DNA of 17,059 nucleotides from an uncultured bacterium. GTDB taxonomy: Bacteria > Acidobacteriota > UBA890. This document shows positions 13,423 to 17,059 of the stretch, in pieces. The translations under genes and the position numbers were made by a program. The DNA is taken from contig CALAKE010000189.1 in NCBI GenBank assembly GCA_937922775.1, positions 1 to 17,059 on the forward strand, read 5' to 3'. The notes beneath the pieces are model-generated. The model ran no database searches and was not told the origin of the DNA. It was given only the letters and a program-made list of their open reading frames with translations. Position 1 is the first letter of the stretch. The number at the start of each line of letters is the position of its first letter.

Positions 13423-15002
13423 TCGTCTGGATCGTGGTAGCTGTCGATGGCGATCTTGTAGGTGCCGTCGGGCTGGCGCTGCCATACCAGCACGAAGTCG
13501 ACGACTGAGGTGTGCTCCTCGAGCCCCTCCAGGTAAGTCAGGAAAGACCGCCCGGTCTGGTGCACGATGTCTGCGGTGCCCGTGATCTCGCGCACCTCGA
13601 GAGTCCAATTCACGGGGTCGGAGATCTCCTGCCAGTACTCGGTGATCGCGGCGCCTCCTTCGAGGCGTGTGGCCGGACCGATCATCAGGGCATTGTCGGC
13701 ATAGAAACCCGCCACCGCCTGTAGATCACCATTGCGGAAGGCTCGCTCCATCTCGCGGTTGAGGCCGGCAATCTCGCGGTGCACTCGCATCCGCTCCAGC
13801 CACGCCTCGCCCTCAGCAACACGATCCGTCTCGTTGAGCTCAACATCGAGCGCGTCCACCAAGTCTCTCAGTAGTGCGGTAGTCGGCGGGCTGTAACTCG
13901 TCGTGCGCAGCGTCGCGATGCCAACGCCGGATCCGAGCTCGAATTGAAGCCCGGCATTGTAGCCCGCCACCGATCCCCCATGACCAACGATCTTCTGCCC
14001 ATCGACCTGAAAGACCGAGAAGCCGAGTCCATAGCCCTCCGCCGGGGCCTGAGGTGTCGTCATCTCTTCTCGACTCGCATCCGAGAGGATCTGCGCCGGG
14101 GAGGCTCCCATCATCGCCGCTGCGAACTTGGCCAGATCACCGACGGTCGAGTAGATGCCGCCGTTGGGAACCTTGTAGCCACGACCGAAATGCTCGCGCG
14201 TCGCTTGCTCAGCGCTCACGCGACCATCATCACGGGACCGTGCGTATCCGACCGACAGCCGCTCGTTCACCTCCGGCTCATTGACGATGAACGTGCTCCT
14301 GGTCATTCCGAGCGGCCTGAAGATCTGCTCGGTGACGAGATCCATGAAGGGAATCCCCGCCGCCCGCGCACTGGCCAGCCCCAACATTCCGAAGCCGATG
14401 TTCGAGTACGAGTACTCCGTGCCCGGCGGCGTCTTGAATGACGTGTGGGGAATCGATTCGAGGATCTTCTCCTCCCATAGGTAGATCGAGCCCGCTGCCG
14501 CGCCCTCGAGCTCAGGCTCGCGGATCAGGCCGGCAGTGTGGCTGGCGATCCGGCGGAAGGTCACTTCCTCGATGCCGATCGGTGGGTCCACCAACCCAGA
14601 AATCTCGGGAAAGTAGTTCACGACCGGGTCATCGAGCTCGAAGAGCCCTCTTTCCACCAACTGCATCATCAACACGGCGGTGAAGGACTTCGAGATCGAC
14701 CCTGTGCGACCGATCGTCTCCGGCGTGCATGCGAGGCGTTTCTCGATGTCGGCCCACCCATAGCCGCGCTCCCATAACACGTCGTTGCCAATGAACACGG
14801 CGATCGAAACACAGCCCGCACCGTCATCGGCAACCCCGCGGGCAACTTCGGCGTCGAAGCGAGCGATCGCGGCCTCGAAGGGGTTGAACTGTGGAGCCAG
14901 GGCAGGCATGCCGCTGGCACGCCAGCCTGCAGTGACCACCAGAAAAGCAACCAATACGGCCGAGGACTTGCGACAGCGCGGGAATCTCAGGAGGTGGCTC
15001 AT
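13419..15002 (-). CDS. Exported serine beta-lactamase-fold hydrolase with C-terminal SnoaL/DUF4440-like domain
   Basis: 527 aa from ATG 15002, with GAGGG about 4 nt upstream; ATG 15017 adds five residues and lacks a Shine-Dalgarno. Signal peptide at 1-30. The class C/penicillin-binding-protein-like domain (about 43-385) shows S102-I-S-K105 (nucleophile and general base), Y199-S-N201 and H341-G-G in place of the KTG triad. This is typical of the broad serine hydrolase family that includes esterases and D-amino-acid or lactam-acting peptidases. Residues about 408-525 (REMERAFRNGDLQAVAGFYADNALM ... VDFVLVWQRQPDGTYKIAID) form a SnoaL/DUF4440 cone-fold domain, usually a ligand-binding pocket. The combination suggests a periplasmic hydrolase with an accessory binding domain; substrate unknown. 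Head-to-head with PadR2-ADOP2 (145-bp gap) and convergent with lipoprotein B. Confidence 0.9.
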   Translation of the reverse strand: MSHLLRFPRCRKSSAVLVAFLVVTAGWRASGMPALAPQFNPFEAAIARFDAEVARGVADDGAGCVSIAVFIGNDVLWERGYGWADIEKRLACTPETIGRTGSISKSFTAVLMMQLVERGLFELDDPVVNYFPEISGLVDPPIGIEEVTFRRIASHTAGLIREPELEGAAAGSIYLWEEKILESIPHTSFKTPPGTEYSYSNIGFGMLGLASARAAGIPFMDLVTEQIFRPLGMTRSTFIVNEPEVNERLSVGYARSRDDGRVSAEQATREHFGRGYKVPNGGIYSTVGDLAKFAAAMMGASPAQILSDASREEMTTPQAPAEGYGLGFSVFQVDGQKIVGHGGSVAGYNAGLQFELGSGVGIATLRTTSYSPPTTALLRDLVDALDVELNETDRVAEGEAWLERMRVHREIAGLNREMERAFRNGDLQAVAGFYADNALMIGPATRLEGGAAITEYWQEISDPVNWTLEVREITGTADIVHQTGRSFLTYLEGLEEHTSVVDFVLVWQRQPDGTYKIAIDSYHDPDD

Positions 15003-15094
15003 CGCACCCTCACGCATGCAATTGAAGAAGGACTCTGCATCGCGAGGAGTCTACCCGTTGCGCATGCCCGGCCGCATCGGACCTTGGGTCTTCC

Positions 15095-15124
15095 TTGCGC
15101 TTCGATGTCACTATTGTATACACT
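15095..15124 (+). promoter_or_regulatory. Promoter of PadR2-ADOP2 with overlapping operator-like dyad
   Basis: TTGCGC (15095-15100), a 16-bp spacer and TATACA (15117-15122) form a reasonable sigma-70 promoter 26 nt before the PadR2 ATG. The -10 is embedded in CACTAT-TGTATAC-ACTAT, with the palindrome GTATAC at 15116-15121. TGTATACACT (15115-15124) is nearly identical to the word in the PadR1 promoter region, so autorepression by PadR2 is likely. The same site lies upstream of the divergent serine hydrolase. Confidence 0.55.
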
Positions 15125-15147
15125 ATGACTACAAAGGAGACATCGAC

Positions 15148-15474
15148 ATGCCCAAGAGCTTCTTCATCGGTGAGTTTGAGCAACTCGTACTTCTGAACCT
15201 CCTGCAACTCGGCGATGAGGCCTACGCCCTCCCCCTACGCAATCGACTCGACGATGTGACGGGCAGAAAGGTAGCGCGCGGCGCACTCTATCGCACGCTC
15301 GAGCGGCTCGAGCAAAAGAATCTGCTCGAATGGGAGCTCGAGGATAACGTCTCCAGCCGTGGCGGCCACCCGCGACGCAAGTACGGAGTTACCGCCGACG
15401 GGGTCGCGGCCCTGAAAGCCGCTCGGGAAGCCCTGCTCGAGTTGTGGTCCGGTCTCGAGGAGGTTCTCGAATGA
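15148..15474 (+). CDS. PadR-family transcriptional repressor (PadR2)
   Basis: 108 aa from ATG 15148, with AAAGGAGA 7 nt upstream. Winged-helix PadR of the short, ADOP-associated type: GEFEQLVLLNLLQLGDEAYA (8-27), KVARGALYRTLERLEQKNLL (41-60), a wing with SSRGGHPRRKYGVTADG, and a C-terminal helix (86-106) for dimerisation. Clearly paralogous to PadR1 at 11078, but with a different wing sequence, so operator preference may have diverged. The TGA stop overlaps the ATG of ADOP2 (ATGA at 15471-15474), the same coupling as in the first pair. Probably represses its own operon through the dyad at 15115-15124. Confidence 0.94.
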   Translation: MPKSFFIGEFEQLVLLNLLQLGDEAYALPLRNRLDDVTGRKVARGALYRTLERLEQKNLLEWELEDNVSSRGGHPRRKYGVTADGVAALKAAREALLELWSGLEEVLE

Positions 15475-17059
15475 GACACACTGCCACTTTAGGTGGCGAC
15501 TCTCCGACCAAAGGCGGGAGTGTCCGCCCACCTCGACTGTTCTACCACCTGCTCCGGCGCTGCCTGCCCCAGGGCTCGGCCGGCGCTTCGATCCTTGGAG
15601 ATCTTCACGAAGAATATGCAGCCTTCCGGCCACGCGCCCTCCGTGGGTTCTGGTACGTCAGTATCGCGCTTTGGATGTCAGGGGGCTCCATGTACTCTCG
15701 CTGGCGACGCCGTGGCCCATCTCGTGAGAACCCCTCTCGCGCTCGCGCGAGCGTCTTCGATCAGTCGCTCCAGGATCTCCGCTTCGCTCTTCGGATGCTC
15801 CTCAAGAGGCCGGGCTTCGCCATCGTCGTGTGTTCGACCCTGGCTCTGGGCATCGGCGCCAACACCGCTTTGTTCAGCGTGCTCTATGGCGTGCTGCTAC
15901 ACCCACTTCCTTACGAGGAACCGGACCGGCTCGTGCGTCTATGGGAGGGGAACACCGACCTCGGCTGGGAGTACAACTACTTCCCGGCGGCGGACCTGGG
16001 AGATCTCCGAGAACAGAATCAGACGTTCGAGGCGATCGCCATGTTCGCGCCGGAATACGGCACGCTGGATCAGTACGGCGAGCCCCAACGAATCCAGGTT
16101 AATGTTGTCACCGCCGATTACTTCAGCGTGCTGGGGGCTCAACCGCAGATCGGCAGGATGCTGCGCCCTGAGGACGAGATTCTCGAGGGCGAGGCCATGG
16201 CGGTCCTCAGCCATGGCGGCTGGCAACGTCTGTTCGGGAGCGATCCGGAAGTTGTGGGGAGCAGGATCACCCTCAATCGGGAGAGCTTCACCGTCGTCGG
16301 GGTCCTGCGGGCCGATTTTCGCCCCATTATTGGGGAACCGGAGTTGTGGGTCCCTCTGCGCCTTTCGCCGGAGAGTTTGCAGAAAAGGACCAACCACTTT
16401 CTCCTTGGCATCGGAAGACTGCGTTCAGGGATCAGCATCGATCAGGCGAGGGCCGACCTCGAAACGATCAACGCGCGCCTTGTGGAGCAGTACCCAGACG
16501 TGAAGACCGGCGATTATGCCAATCTCGTGCCTTTGCGGGAGACGATCGTCGCAGATGCCCGCCCGGCGCTTCTGCTGATCATGGGGGCGGCAGCCCTGGT
16601 GCTCCTGATTGGCTGCGCCAATGTCGCCAACCTCTTTCTCTCTCGTGCCATTGCCCGGAGGCGCGAATTGGCCGTGCGCGCCGCGCTCGGAGCGGGTCGC
16701 AGCCGAATCGTCCGTCAGCTTGGCATCGAGAGCCTGGTACTGGCCTTCTTCGGCGGCGCCGCGGGGCTGGTTCTTGCATACGTCGGCGTCCAATCGCTTC
16801 TGGCCCTGGAGCCCGGCAACCTGCCGCGCACCGAGGCCATCTCGACGAGCGCCCCCGTGCTGGTCTTCTGCATGTTGGTCTCCGTCGCGGCCAGCTTGCT
16901 GTTCGGGATCGCGCCGGCCCTCCTGGCCTCACGCGCCAATCTCGCGGCCTCCCTGAAGGAGGCCGGAGGGGCCACCAGCCAATCCGGTGCCACGCGCCGC
17001 TCCAAGGACGTCCTCGCCGTCGTGCAGATGGCCATGGCTATCGTGTTGCTGATCGGGGC
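15471..17059 (+). CDS. ADOP-type orphan ABC permease (MacB/FtsX-like), copy 2, C-terminus outside window
   Basis: Starts at the ATG overlapping the PadR2 stop and stays open for 529 codons to the window edge. N-terminal permease-prefix segment (about 20-50, SILGDLHEEYA); helix about 112-135 (KRPGFAIVVCSTLALGIGAN) preceded by DLRFALRMLL, the family hallmark also seen in copy 1; MacB-like periplasmic core (about 140-360, with VNVVTADYFSVLGAQPQIGR); helix about 365-388 (LLLIMGAAALVLLIGCANVA), then RRRELAVRAALGAGRSRIVRQ, further helices, and the start of the second module at the edge. No ATPase motifs. Roughly 60% of a full-length ADOP is present. Presumed inner-membrane partner of an extracytoplasmic process, controlled by PadR2; substrate unknown. 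It is not a near-identical copy of ADOP1, so the duplication is old or the two were acquired separately. Confidence 0.92.
   Translation, partial: MRHTATLGGDSPTKGGSVRPPRLFYHLLRRCLPQGSAGASILGDLHEEYAAFRPRALRGFWYVSIALWMSGGSMYSRWRRRGPSRENPSRARASVFDQSLQDLRFALRMLLKRPGFAIVVCSTLALGIGANTALFSVLYGVLLHPLPYEEPDRLVRLWEGNTDLGWEYNYFPAADLGDLREQNQTFEAIAMFAPEYGTLDQYGEPQRIQVNVVTADYFSVLGAQPQIGRMLRPEDEILEGEAMAVLSHGGWQRLFGSDPEVVGSRITLNRESFTVVGVLRADFRPIIGEPELWVPLRLSPESLQKRTNHFLLGIGRLRSGISIDQARADLETINARLVEQYPDVKTGDYANLVPLRETIVADARPALLLIMGAAALVLLIGCANVANLFLSRAIARRRELAVRAALGAGRSRIVRQLGIESLVLAFFGGAAGLVLAYVGVQSLLALEPGNLPRTEAISTSAPVLVFCMLVSVAASLLFGIAPALLASRANLAASLKEAGGATSQSGATRRSKDVLAVVQMAMAIVLLIG

Noticed and set aside
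11516..15002. Reading the two beta-lactamase-fold genes as an antibiotic-resistance cassette
   Set aside because: The metallo-protein has a SoxH-like motif pattern, and the serine protein is of the broad HGG-type hydrolase family with an extra domain; no integron or transposon feature is nearby. General hydrolase functions fit better.
15493..16503. 336-codon plus-strand frame inside ADOP2
   Set aside because: Out-of-frame shadow; the frame from 15471 gives a continuous ADOP permease to the window edge.

Overview
The window looks like chromosomal DNA of a high-GC (roughly 60% by eye) Gram-negative bacterium, most likely Acidobacteriota, with Gemmatimonadota as the alternative. The main clue is two operons that pair a PadR-family repressor with an 'orphan' MacB/FtsX-like permease of the acidobacterial duplicated orphan permease (ADOP) type. 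Large secreted Asp-box/beta-propeller proteins and secreted M14 carboxypeptidase-like proteins fit the same picture. I see no tRNA, rRNA, CRISPR array, insertion sequence or phage gene.

Left part (1-5276, all minus strand): a run of three exported proteins read right to left. First is a 936-aa Asp-box (BNR/sortilin-type) propeller protein. After a 123-bp gap with a perfect GC-rich hairpin comes a 630-aa M14-like protein that has lost its zinc ligands and catalytic glutamate. Then, 18 bp on, comes an M14 carboxypeptidase with an intact HxxE motif, cut by the window edge. Together they suggest an envelope or extracellular protein- or peptide-handling operon with one active and one non-catalytic M14 member.

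Middle (5277-8166): a 378-bp non-coding stretch with a perfect tandem 9-mer; a glutathione S-transferase (minus); divergently, an unrecognised 233-aa protein with a tentative SRPBCC-like look, then a six-helix GAP/Sap-type (LysE superfamily) membrane protein (plus); and a small DUF4177-like gene (minus).

Right part (8277-17059): a nearly mirror-symmetric block. PadR1-ADOP1 runs left and PadR2-ADOP2 runs right, each pair coupled through an ATGA stop/start overlap. Each PadR gene is head-to-head with an exported hydrolase: a metallo-beta-lactamase-fold protein beside PadR1 (81-bp gap) and a serine beta-lactamase-fold protein with a C-terminal SnoaL/DUF4440-like domain beside PadR2 (145-bp gap). 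The hydrolases point inward toward two small paralogous lipoproteins that share an identical 20-nt leader/start segment. A near-identical 10-bp word (TGTA[G/T]ACACT) lies in both divergent promoter regions. The inferred model is two related repressor-controlled envelope modules, each able to regulate its permease and the opposite-facing hydrolase. This is the most interesting part of the window.

Several genes begin with GTG or TTG, or run off the window edge (the left M14 gene and ADOP2), so an ATG-only or complete-ORF scan would miss or mis-start them.
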